Shown piece after piece: positions 15,257 to 22,473 of a stretch of DNA of 40,978 nucleotides. Every line of letters starts with the position of its first letter. Within the stretch, counting starts at the first letter, position 1. Where the stretch lies: assembly GCA_030432875.1 (NCBI GenBank), contig JAUILP010000028.1, positions 1 through 40,978 on the forward strand, given 5' to 3'. The notes beneath the pieces are model-generated. The model was not told the DNA's origin. It worked only from the letters and a program-made list of their open reading frames with translations, and did no database searches. The translations under genes were made by a program, and so were the position numbers. The stretch comes from Oligoflexia bacterium. Lineage in GTDB: Bacteria; Bdellovibrionota_B; Oligoflexia; Oligoflexales; JAGOVF01.

Positions 15257-15811
15257 ATGAATTTAGCAACCCACACTTTAAAAAATGGTCAAGTCTTAAC
15301 GATTATTCAACCAGGTGCAGAGTACGCCGCGGAGATTGTCGCTCACGTCAATCAAGTCATAGGAGAAAGCGATCATCTGGCTATGGGAGCGGGTGAGTTT
15401 GGCATGTCGGTCGAAGATGAGGCTATCTTTTTAAATAAAATGAAGGAGACAGGTTTAAACCTCTTTATTGCTGGAATAGTGGATGGAAAAATAGTGTCGG
15501 TTTCTAATATAGTTCGTAGTCCTCGCCCTCGCATTAAACACGTTGCCGATTTTGGAATATCTGTGCAAAAAAAATATTGGGGACTTGGCGTCTGCAAAGC
15601 CATGATGAGCACTTTGATCGCTTGGTCTCAGGAGAATAGCGTGCGAAAAATTAATTTGAAAGTTAAAACGGATAATATAAGAGCCATTGAAATTTATGAA
15701 AAGGCCGGATTCAAGCTCGAAGGCGTTCATCCTAGAGAAATGTTGATTAATGGGAAATTTCATGATGAGTTGTCGATGGGTCTGCTGTTGGATGAAAAAA
15801 TAGATGGCTAA
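15257..15811 (+). CDS. GNAT family N-acetyltransferase
   Basis: 184-aa cytoplasmic acetyltransferase of the GCN5-related (GNAT) superfamily, which transfers an acetyl group from acetyl-CoA to an amine. The acetyl-CoA-binding motif A is clear (GISVQKKYWGLGVCKAMM, about 115-132, with the Q/RxxGxG/A pattern as KYWGLGV), followed by the motif B signature NIRAIEIYEKAGFKLEG (about 143-159). The arrangement resembles the RimJ/RimL-like or YkkB-like small-molecule acetyltransferases; the substrate is not predictable. The start ATG has gacggag about 8 nt upstream. The frame stays open for a further 54 codons beyond the TAA stop (see the 15812-15976 entry), so the original gene may have been longer. 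Confidence 0.88.
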   Translation: MNLATHTLKNGQVLTIIQPGAEYAAEIVAHVNQVIGESDHLAMGAGEFGMSVEDEAIFLNKMKETGLNLFIAGIVDGKIVSVSNIVRSPRPRIKHVADFGISVQKKYWGLGVCKAMMSTLIAWSQENSVRKINLKVKTDNIRAIEIYEKAGFKLEGVHPREMLINGKFHDELSMGLLLDEKIDG

Positions 15812-15976
15812 AAGTGTGATGTGGTATTGGGCCACGCGCAATATATTCATTTAACTTTGAGGAGAGAAGAACAACTTATTGGTTTAGGTTATCAAGGTGA
15901 TCCGATCCATATCAACCTCACTCAGGCAAGGGACATTGAAGAAAAAGATTCCTCTGGAAGCTTTCAAACTCGGTAA
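15812..15976 (+). pseudogene. Possible gene remnant in frame behind the GNAT stop codon
   Basis: Directly after the GNAT TAA stop the same frame continues for 54 codons (KCDVVLGHAQYIHLT ... SSGSFQTR) to a TAA at 15974. Its residue composition is protein-like, and the first half has predicted strand-like hydrophobic alternation. There is no ATG; a GTG at 15821 lacks a ribosome-binding site. It could be the tail of a degraded neighbouring gene, a former C-terminal extension of the GNAT protein, or chance. I cannot assign a family. Low confidence. Confidence 0.2.
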
Positions 15977-16062
15977 GGAAATTAAAATACTAAATTATTA
16001 GGGTGCGCTAAGAGCTTGATGATCTTACCCGACAAATGCCGGAAGGGCTTAATCTGTGTTGT

Positions 16063-16824
16063 TTAAAATTTAGCTTTAGCCAATGCTGACAAAGCGGCTC
16101 CTATGATGCCTGCATTATTTTGAAAGTGTGCTGGATAAACAGGAACGCGCGTTTTTAAGTAAGGCTTAAAGTTTTCAAACTCCTTACTCACAGCACCGCC
16201 AAGTATAAAAATTTCTGGCCATAATAAGCGCTCAATTTCACTAAGAACGGTATTGACTCTCGCAATCCAGTTTGGCCAAGTCAAGTTCTCTTGTGTGCGT
16301 GCGCGGGCTGAAGCGAAACTTTCCGCCTCCCTGCCATTTACCATGAGGTGCCCTAATTCCGTATTGGGGTGCAAATTTTTTCCCCGAAATAGGGCAGACC
16401 CAATACCTGTACCAAAGGTGAGCAGCAGACAAGTCGTTTCAGGGGTCAATAATTCCCGCACGTCACCCCAGTGGATTTCCGCTATCCCTGCGGCGTCAGC
16501 ATCATTAATGACAGATACAGGGCAGCTCGTAAGATCACTAAAAAATGCCGCAGCATCGATACCAAGCCACGCTTTGTCCACATTTGCCGCTGTGCGAATA
16601 ACACCATTTTGAACGACTCCGGGAAATGTACAGCCAATTTCTTGGTTAACCCAAGAAAATTTATTTTGAATATCTTTTAAACTTTGGCTAATGGCATCAG
16701 GATGAGCGCCGACAGGGGTCTTCACCTGCAAGGAATCACCACAAACTGTTTTTTGGTCAGTGTCTACGATGGCAGCCTTAATGGAGCTGCCGCCGATATC
16801 AATGCCTAATATTTTTTGGGGCAT
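16063..16824 (-). CDS. ppgK: Polyphosphate glucokinase (ROK-fold, PPGK type)
   Basis: 253-aa sugar kinase of the ROK/ASKHA fold, most like strictly polyphosphate- or polyphosphate/ATP-dependent glucokinases (EC 2.7.1.63), which make glucose-6-phosphate from glucose. Family signatures: LGIDIGGSSIK (phosphate 1), TFPGVVQNGVIRTAANVDK followed by AWLGID, a block typical of PPGK, VINDADAAGIAEI with the catalytic Asp, LLTFGTGIGSALF (phosphate 2), NTELGHL, and a C-terminal NNAGIIGAAL. It lacks the HCGC zinc-binding motif of typical ROK kinases and repressors. No signal peptide, so cytoplasmic. It is the third gene of the leftward lamB-glgP-ppgK operon, 27 bp after glgP. That context suits its use on free glucose released by MalQ or imported directly. 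Whether it uses polyphosphate, ATP or both must be measured. Confidence 0.88.
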   Translation of the reverse strand: MPQKILGIDIGGSSIKAAIVDTDQKTVCGDSLQVKTPVGAHPDAISQSLKDIQNKFSWVNQEIGCTFPGVVQNGVIRTAANVDKAWLGIDAAAFFSDLTSCPVSVINDADAAGIAEIHWGDVRELLTPETTCLLLTFGTGIGSALFRGKNLHPNTELGHLMVNGREAESFASARARTQENLTWPNWIARVNTVLSEIERLLWPEIFILGGAVSKEFENFKPYLKTRVPVYPAHFQNNAGIIGAALSALAKAKF

Positions 16825-16851
16825 AGGAGCCTACGCAAAAATTCTATGATA

Positions 16852-18621
16852 TTAATAAGCATTTTGCAGGTACTGCAAAACCATGCGGTGGGTGTTGAAA
16901 TAACTCCCATTGATGGAAATACATTGTTTCATGATTTCGGCCCAAGCCTGGGGCTTTTCATAATAAAGTGGAATAATCTTCTCCGTAAGTTTTTGACACA
17001 AGCTTTGGGCTGCGCGTTGCCGATTTTGTTCGGTATCAGATCCTTGCACCATGGCATCGGCATTGTCTTCTATCTCCCAGCCCGTTACGCCTTCGACCCA
17101 TCCCTCGATCCACCAGCCATCTAAGGTACTTAAGCTGGGTACGCCGTTGAGAGCTGATTTCATTCCACTGGTGCCCGAAGCTTCCAAAGGTTTTAAAGGA
17201 TTATTTAGCCAAAGATCAACACCAGCACAAATGAGTTTCCCCAAATCCATATTATAATTTTCAAGAAACACCATATTAATACCTGATTTATCGAGTTCCT
17301 GTGCATATTGGTGGAGGGACGCAATCAGGTTTTTCCCTCCGGTATCTTTTGGATGTGCTTTACCTGCAAATATGAGTTGAATGGGGCCTGTATTTTTTGC
17401 TACCGCTTTTAGCGCATCTAAATCCTCAAAAATAAGCCCTGTTCGTTTATATGGTGTTGCGCGACGGGCGAAACCCACCGTAAAAACATCCGGACTGAGT
17501 TTTTTACCATTGTGATCTAAAACCAATTTTAAGAGCTGCTGTTTTGTCTCGCGGTGAGCCGCTACAATTTTGTTTGCCTCTACATCAAAAATATTGCGAA
17601 GCTCAAAATTATCCTGCTGCCATCCCGGAATTTCTTGATCAAATAATCGACCCATACTATCTGAAACCCAGCGCGAACAATGAACGCCGTTAGTGATACC
17701 TTTGACGCTAGGGTTACTTAAAAGTGAGCGCGATACCTCAGCATGACGCTTAGATACGCCATTTATATAATTCGATAGATTCATTGCGACATGGCTCATA
17801 TTCATGATACCTGCGCTGATGCCATGAGTACGTTCAAGCCATTTGACGGACGAGTCGCCAAGAATCTCTTGGGCTAGTGAAATGGGGAAACAGTCGTGGC
17901 CTGCAGGAATCGGAGTATGCGTGGTAAATAAACAACGTTTTTTAACCCAAGATACGTCATCTTCTGTAAAATCACTACGGCCAGATGCTTTCGTTTTTAG
18001 TTTAAGAAGCTCCAAAGTTAGAAGCGCCGCATGACCTTCATTCATGTGATACCGGCTTACTGTATGCGCTCCTTTGACGTCCTCTTTAAGGTTTTCTGGT
18101 TGATAGCCAAGTTCACAAAGCATTCGTACGCCACCAATGCCAAGAAGTGTTTCCTGGCATAGGCGGTACCTCTCATCACCACCATAAAGAGTGCCGGAAA
18201 GCGAACGATCATAAGGATTGTTACCCTCTATATCGGTATCTAAAAAAATGATAGGGACGACATGGCCCCCAACACCTTTGATATCATAACGGTAAGCTTG
18301 CACGGAAACTTCGCGTCCTTCGATCGTCACTTTTGCCGTTGCATTGAGTTTTTGACAAAACTCTTCAGGATACCATGCCACGGGAGATTCTATTTGTTCT
18401 CCTTGCTCATTGATACTCTGCTTAAAATACCCATTGCGGTAAAGAAGGCTCACAACGACCATCGGACAGCTAAGGTCTGCGGCTGACTGGACGGTATCGC
18501 CCGCTAGAACGCCAAGTCCACCACTGTATGTCGGTATCTGAGTATTGATGCCAATCTCCATGGAAAAGTATGCAATATACTCAGAAGATGACCGTAAATT
18601 TTTTAACTGCTGTGCTGTCAT
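16852..18621 (-). CDS. glgP: Alpha-glucan phosphorylase (GT35), short form
   Basis: 589-aa glycogen/maltodextrin phosphorylase (EC 2.4.1.1) of the short alpha-glucan phosphorylase type, which uses phosphate to release glucose-1-phosphate from alpha-1,4-glucans. Visible: N-terminal IAYFSMEIGINTQIPTYSGG with the following LGVLAGD, HMNEGHAAL, the TTHTPIPAGHD segment, ITNGVH, FARRATPYKR, and the pyridoxal-phosphate block EASGTSGMK with Lys488. It is much shorter than E. coli GlgP/MalP (about 800 aa) because it lacks the N-terminal regulatory part, as is normal for this subfamily. aaggggag precedes the ATG at 5 nt. It lies 52 bp after lamB and 27 bp before ppgK in one leftward operon. It should act in the cytoplasm on maltodextrins brought in by LamB and the MalEFGK-type importer. 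Confidence 0.93.
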   Translation of the reverse strand: MTAQQLKNLRSSSEYIAYFSMEIGINTQIPTYSGGLGVLAGDTVQSAADLSCPMVVVSLLYRNGYFKQSINEQGEQIESPVAWYPEEFCQKLNATAKVTIEGREVSVQAYRYDIKGVGGHVVPIIFLDTDIEGNNPYDRSLSGTLYGGDERYRLCQETLLGIGGVRMLCELGYQPENLKEDVKGAHTVSRYHMNEGHAALLTLELLKLKTKASGRSDFTEDDVSWVKKRCLFTTHTPIPAGHDCFPISLAQEILGDSSVKWLERTHGISAGIMNMSHVAMNLSNYINGVSKRHAEVSRSLLSNPSVKGITNGVHCSRWVSDSMGRLFDQEIPGWQQDNFELRNIFDVEANKIVAAHRETKQQLLKLVLDHNGKKLSPDVFTVGFARRATPYKRTGLIFEDLDALKAVAKNTGPIQLIFAGKAHPKDTGGKNLIASLHQYAQELDKSGINMVFLENYNMDLGKLICAGVDLWLNNPLKPLEASGTSGMKSALNGVPSLSTLDGWWIEGWVEGVTGWEIEDNADAMVQGSDTEQNRQRAAQSLCQKLTEKIIPLYYEKPQAWAEIMKQCISINGSYFNTHRMVLQYLQNAY

Positions 18622-18673
18622 ACTCTCCCCTTAATTTTAAACAAAGTCTCAAATTAATTTACGCTTTTGTATC

Positions 18674-20158
18674 CTACCACCACATTTCTACCTGGGCTCC
18701 TGTGCTCCATCCCGAGCGTTTATCTTGGTAAGGAGAATTTTGTGCCACGAGTCCCTTACTGTTGTCATCCCAGGTGGCTTGGGTATAAAAGAGACGTATT
18801 TGCGGTTTTCCGTAGGCCCAAAAATCACGGCTAGCCGTCACCTGAGGTGCAATGGTAAATTTCTGAAAACGCGAATCGACAAACTCCCAGTCGCCGTTAT
18901 CCGCTTTATGAGCTAAGGCATTATGAACTTTGGACATACCATATTCTAAGGCGATGCCTAATGTATCTGAAAAATGGTACACAGGGCGAATGCCTGTGGT
19001 GATTTCATTTTTAACAGGAGCTTTTTGAGTTGTCCCATCATTGAACAAGAGTTGGGAACCACCAAAATTTAGCGCTTGATACATCAGGATAAAGCCCAAG
19101 GATAAATCGGATATGGGGTTGATAATGAGTTCATCGGAAACTCTCAAAGTAGAAGACTTCTCCAAATTTTTCTGGGATTCTTCGTCGCCACGCATGATGT
19201 TTTGCGTACCATACCCCCCATATTGAGAGAGAAGGCTTTCGCCAAATGCTTGGGTACTGCCAACTACTCCGGTACTTGATTTTGCTCCAAATAATCCTTT
19301 GCCGTATTGGATGGCAAGCATGTTTTTGCCATTAAATAGATCTTCTTGTTCATGCACCAGGCCCATTTGCCATCCACTCAGGCTTTGCCAACGGACTTCT
19401 CCCGAAGCACTGCCACGCTCACTGGCTTTTCCCACGATGAGAATGGTTTCCAGTTTACCGTCACCAGGGGTATGAATATCAGAAAGACGTAAATCGTAAT
19501 TTGTTTGGACTGCTCCATCCTGCTCTTTCGGATTTGCTTGACTATAAGGCACCATGCGCATGACTGCAAAGTGAGTTTTAGCAAAGCCAAGATCAACATC
19601 TTCGACACCAAAACCTGGGCCGCTGTTCTCTACCAAATAATAATCGATCATATAAAGATCACGTCGGCGATAAAAGCGTTTTCCTGCCCATATTTTGGTG
19701 TTACTTGGTCCCCATAAATTGCTGCCTTCAGCGTAGGCTTCTCGCAAAGAAAAAGCCGCCTCCTGATTCAAGAAAACATAATCACTTTGGTTACCGCCAA
19801 GAGTCCCATCTGAGTTGGTCTCGTCAACAGCTTTGTCGAGCTCAGAGGATTCCCAGTCTCTTTCTCCAGGAGACTTAAATCCAAGGCGGACGTAAGCCTT
19901 AAAAAACGGATCACCCATTGACCGACCTGATCGGTATTCATCAGCAAACTGCATCTCTAAATAGGTATCACATTCATTGCCCAACCGAAGTTTTGCGTAT
20001 CCTTCCGTTCCCGCTCCCTTAAAACAGACCTGATCGGTATCCTTGGTGCTCATCCCGATTCCTGAGCGAAAATAGCCATGATACTCGAGGCTGAAGCTGT
20101 ATGAGGCTGCTAATAAAGCAGAAAGGGACAAAAAGGTTTTCGCCAAAATACGCGCCAT
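18674..20158 (-). CDS. lamB: LamB-type maltoporin (carbohydrate porin)
   Basis: 494-aa outer-membrane porin of the LamB/ScrY sugar-porin family, an 18-stranded trimeric barrel that guides maltodextrins along an aromatic slide. The signal peptide is clear (MARILAKTFLSLSALLAASYSFS), and the mature start LEYHGYFRSGIG is the family hallmark, followed by GTEGYAKLRLGNECDTYLE. Further family blocks are SNTKIWAGKRFYRRRDLYMIDYY (about residues 150-172) and the GFGVEDVDLGFAK strand. The chain ends in EMWW, a proper C-terminal aromatic for BAM recognition. aggag lies 9 nt before the ATG. It is the first gene of the lamB-glgP-ppgK operon, divergent from the amylase gene at 20363. It somewhat exceeds E. 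coli LamB (446 aa), with larger surface loops. Confidence 0.93.
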   Translation of the reverse strand: MARILAKTFLSLSALLAASYSFSLEYHGYFRSGIGMSTKDTDQVCFKGAGTEGYAKLRLGNECDTYLEMQFADEYRSGRSMGDPFFKAYVRLGFKSPGERDWESSELDKAVDETNSDGTLGGNQSDYVFLNQEAAFSLREAYAEGSNLWGPSNTKIWAGKRFYRRRDLYMIDYYLVENSGPGFGVEDVDLGFAKTHFAVMRMVPYSQANPKEQDGAVQTNYDLRLSDIHTPGDGKLETILIVGKASERGSASGEVRWQSLSGWQMGLVHEQEDLFNGKNMLAIQYGKGLFGAKSSTGVVGSTQAFGESLLSQYGGYGTQNIMRGDEESQKNLEKSSTLRVSDELIINPISDLSLGFILMYQALNFGGSQLLFNDGTTQKAPVKNEITTGIRPVYHFSDTLGIALEYGMSKVHNALAHKADNGDWEFVDSRFQKFTIAPQVTASRDFWAYGKPQIRLFYTQATWDDNSKGLVAQNSPYQDKRSGWSTGAQVEMWW

Positions 20159-20264
20159 ATATGAAAACTCCTATTGTTTTGGTTTTATACTTGATAAAAT
20201 ATGGTTTCTATCTGCCTAATAACCCTGAATAATGATGGTTTAAGGGAAACAATGCAAGGTAAAA

Positions 20265-20287
20265 ATTGGCTTGCTTCCTAGGCCAAT
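20265..20287. promoter_or_regulatory. Inverted repeat ATTGGC-N11-GCCAAT between lamB and the amylase gene
   Basis: A perfect 6-bp inverted repeat with an 11-nt centre lies in the 204-bp divergent region, about 75 bp before the amylase ATG and 107 bp before lamB. Arm spacing of 17 bp centre to centre puts both arms on roughly one DNA face, so it could be an operator for a dimeric regulator of the two starch operons. It could equally be chance; no second copy was found upstream of malK (24016-24235). Confidence 0.25.
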
Positions 20288-20362
20288 CAATGTCATAAAA
20301 AACAGTCAGCAATCAGAGGCCCGTTCAACCAAATTTCACATTTTCGCTATGGTGGTAATTCC

Positions 20363-22312
20363 ATGGGTATACAAAACCAAAAATCACAGTACCTGCCATT
20401 GAGCCATGCTAAACAGCCTGATTTTTACAATAATTTCGCCGCTATCATTTGGCCCGTCCTAAGGAATTTTTTGGCTCTGAGTCTTGGACTTAGTGGTCTT
20501 TGCCCTCAGGGTGCTTTTGGTGCCCATGTAAATGAAGTTTCTCTCTATAAAGCTCCGAATTCTTTAGAAGAAATGGATCTAAAGCCCTGGCCAACACTAG
20601 GCGATAAGCTTTTTCCCTCTCCCAAAAACTGGACCGATCATGCTGTTTATTCTGTGATGTTAGACCGGTTTTCCAATGGAGATAGGACAAATGACTGCCT
20701 TAATTTGGATGAGCTTGAGGGGCAGCCAAAGGATTTATTTCATGGATGCCAGGGCTTAAATCCTTTTCATTTTCATGGTGGTGACCTTAAAGGTCTATTA
20801 AATCGCATTGATTATATTGCCGGGATGGGATTTACTTCCATACTTTTGACCCCTGTCACGAAAACATATGGTGAGTATCACGGATATTCTCCCTATAATT
20901 TTTTTGATGTTGAATCAAATTTTGGCACAATGGAAGATATGCGGGCAGTGGTAGCGGCAGCCCATGCGAAGGGGATTTATATAATCCTTGATTTTGTCAT
21001 CAATCATACCGCTCCAGTTTGGCAGTATGATGCTGCCAACCCTTATGAACCACCTTTTAGCTGCCGTGTTTTTGATGAAGACAGCCGCATCCCGGTAAAA
21101 GGTTGGACGGGAAATGCTCTAGTCCCCGCTGAGCTAAATGACTTTAGTCTGTTTTCCCGTTGCGGACGTATTGGCAATTTTGACGCGCCATTTGAGTCTG
21201 AAAATGGTGATTTCTTAGTCTACAAAGATCTGGCGACTTGGAAACCTGAAGTTGCGGATATGTTTGTAAAAATATTTTCTTATTGGATTGCTAAAGCTGA
21301 TGTTGATGGTTTCCGTCTTGATGCCTTAAAGCATGTCGATAGGCGTTTTTTAGCGAAGTTGATGCCTGGCGTGCGAAAATTCGCGGCTAGCGTTGGTAAA
21401 AAAAATGTCTATTTTGTTGGTGAGGCGGTTGCCACTGATCATAATTATTTAAATTCTTGGCTTGGCAAAAACTTTAGCGTGGATGGGGCCCCAACAGGCG
21501 AATATATTGGTGTTGATGGTGTTTATGATACGGCAGCTTACTATTCGGCCATAGCCTCACTGAAGTATATTGGTACTCCGCTCTACAACATAGAAAGCGT
21601 CGCTTGGGTAGATAGCACAGCTTACAAAGTTTTTGGCAGTCATGCCTATCTCAACCTAAAATATTTAGATGTTTTGGATACCCGGCGCTATTTAGATTAT
21701 TTTGACATTTCAAAAAAATATTTACGCATGGCGCTTCCTTGGGTTTTTACCTCAGTTGGGATGCCACTCCTGACTTACGGTACAGAGCAAGACTTGTACG
21801 AAGTCAAAAAAGTTGAAGATCCCGATACACAGGAGATCGTTTGGAATGTCGATTGGCTAGATCCTGGGCTCGGGACTCGTGGAGATATGGTGGAAGAAGG
21901 GGTATTCCGCGATCCCATGAATACCGACGAACAGGATCTGTTTCGTGAGGATTATGGCACATATAACTATATAAAACTTTTAAATTCGCTACGGCATAAA
22001 TTTGCATCCTTGCGGCGCGGATTATATTTTCCTAGGTATTACGAGATTATTGGAACGGGCATATACGCATATAGCAGGGTCTATGAAGATGATGAAGTTA
22101 TTGTCGTAATCAATAATGCGACAGAACCCAAAGAGGCTAATTTTTCCGGGTCACCGACGTTATTTGATCGCGTATGGGTTGATGCTCTTGATCCATCTTT
22201 TGAGGTGACTTCTGGGTCTGAGATGGGCATTGAAACGTTTTCGTTTCACATGGAGCCAATAACCACAAGATTACTGGTGAAAAAAAGTCTTTATTATAAA
22301 ACACCTGACTGA
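20363..22312 (+). CDS. Secreted GH13 alpha-amylase-family enzyme with altered region IV
   Basis: 649-aa alpha-amylase-family protein with an unusually long N-terminus (about 35 residues) before the hydrophobic core of its signal peptide, which should be cleaved near AFGA-H (about 54). The (beta/alpha)8 barrel shows region I (LDFVINHTAP), region II DGFRLDALKH with nucleophile Asp320, and region III FVGEAVATDH with acid/base Glu354. Region IV, normally NHD, reads LDVLDTRRYL: Asp439 is kept but the Asn-His pair is replaced by Val437-Leu438. A C-terminal beta domain follows (about 555-645). The weak ggtggt Shine-Dalgarno leaves the start uncertain; a later start would still keep the signal sequence. 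It diverges from lamB and is followed 5 bp after its stop by repeat A1 and its terminator. The role should be extracellular or periplasmic starch cleavage, with specificity and full activity open. Confidence 0.87.
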   Translation: MGIQNQKSQYLPLSHAKQPDFYNNFAAIIWPVLRNFLALSLGLSGLCPQGAFGAHVNEVSLYKAPNSLEEMDLKPWPTLGDKLFPSPKNWTDHAVYSVMLDRFSNGDRTNDCLNLDELEGQPKDLFHGCQGLNPFHFHGGDLKGLLNRIDYIAGMGFTSILLTPVTKTYGEYHGYSPYNFFDVESNFGTMEDMRAVVAAAHAKGIYIILDFVINHTAPVWQYDAANPYEPPFSCRVFDEDSRIPVKGWTGNALVPAELNDFSLFSRCGRIGNFDAPFESENGDFLVYKDLATWKPEVADMFVKIFSYWIAKADVDGFRLDALKHVDRRFLAKLMPGVRKFAASVGKKNVYFVGEAVATDHNYLNSWLGKNFSVDGAPTGEYIGVDGVYDTAAYYSAIASLKYIGTPLYNIESVAWVDSTAYKVFGSHAYLNLKYLDVLDTRRYLDYFDISKKYLRMALPWVFTSVGMPLLTYGTEQDLYEVKKVEDPDTQEIVWNVDWLDPGLGTRGDMVEEGVFRDPMNTDEQDLFREDYGTYNYIKLLNSLRHKFASLRRGLYFPRYYEIIGTGIYAYSRVYEDDEVIVVINNATEPKEANFSGSPTLFDRVWVDALDPSFEVTSGSEMGIETFSFHMEPITTRLLVKKSLYYKTPD

Positions 22313-22317
22313 TGTGT

Positions 22318-22446
22318 GCGTAACTTCTCAAAAAGCACTGTTCTACGGCGGTGCCGCCTGCGCTCCGTTGCTCATTACCTAATATATTGAGCGCTATAGT
22401 GCTGGGCATCTACGCCCCAGCACTTTTTTTGAAGGTATATGAGCAC
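22318..22446 (+). repeat. Dispersed intergenic repeat, copy A1
   Basis: About 129 bp homologous to 33184-33319. Shared blocks in order: gcgtaacttctcaaaaag, a central ctgcgctccg with tgctcat, cccagcactttttt and a final gagca. The left end (gtaacttctcaaaaag) is the inverted complement of the right end in copy A2; in A1 the right end is less well preserved. It starts 5 bp after the amylase stop codon and runs to just before malQ, and contains a strong terminator hairpin. Confidence 0.65.
22399..22430 (+). terminator. Rho-independent terminator behind the first amylase gene
   Basis: Perfect 8-bp stem GTGCTGGG (22399-22406) and CCCAGCAC (22416-22423), a 9-nt loop, and then seven T residues (22424-22430). 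It is part of repeat A1 and should end the amylase transcript, which implies that malQ (44 bp downstream) needs its own promoter or read-through. Confidence 0.75.
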
Positions 22447-22473
22447 CCATTATACGCCTAAGGAATGCCTTCG

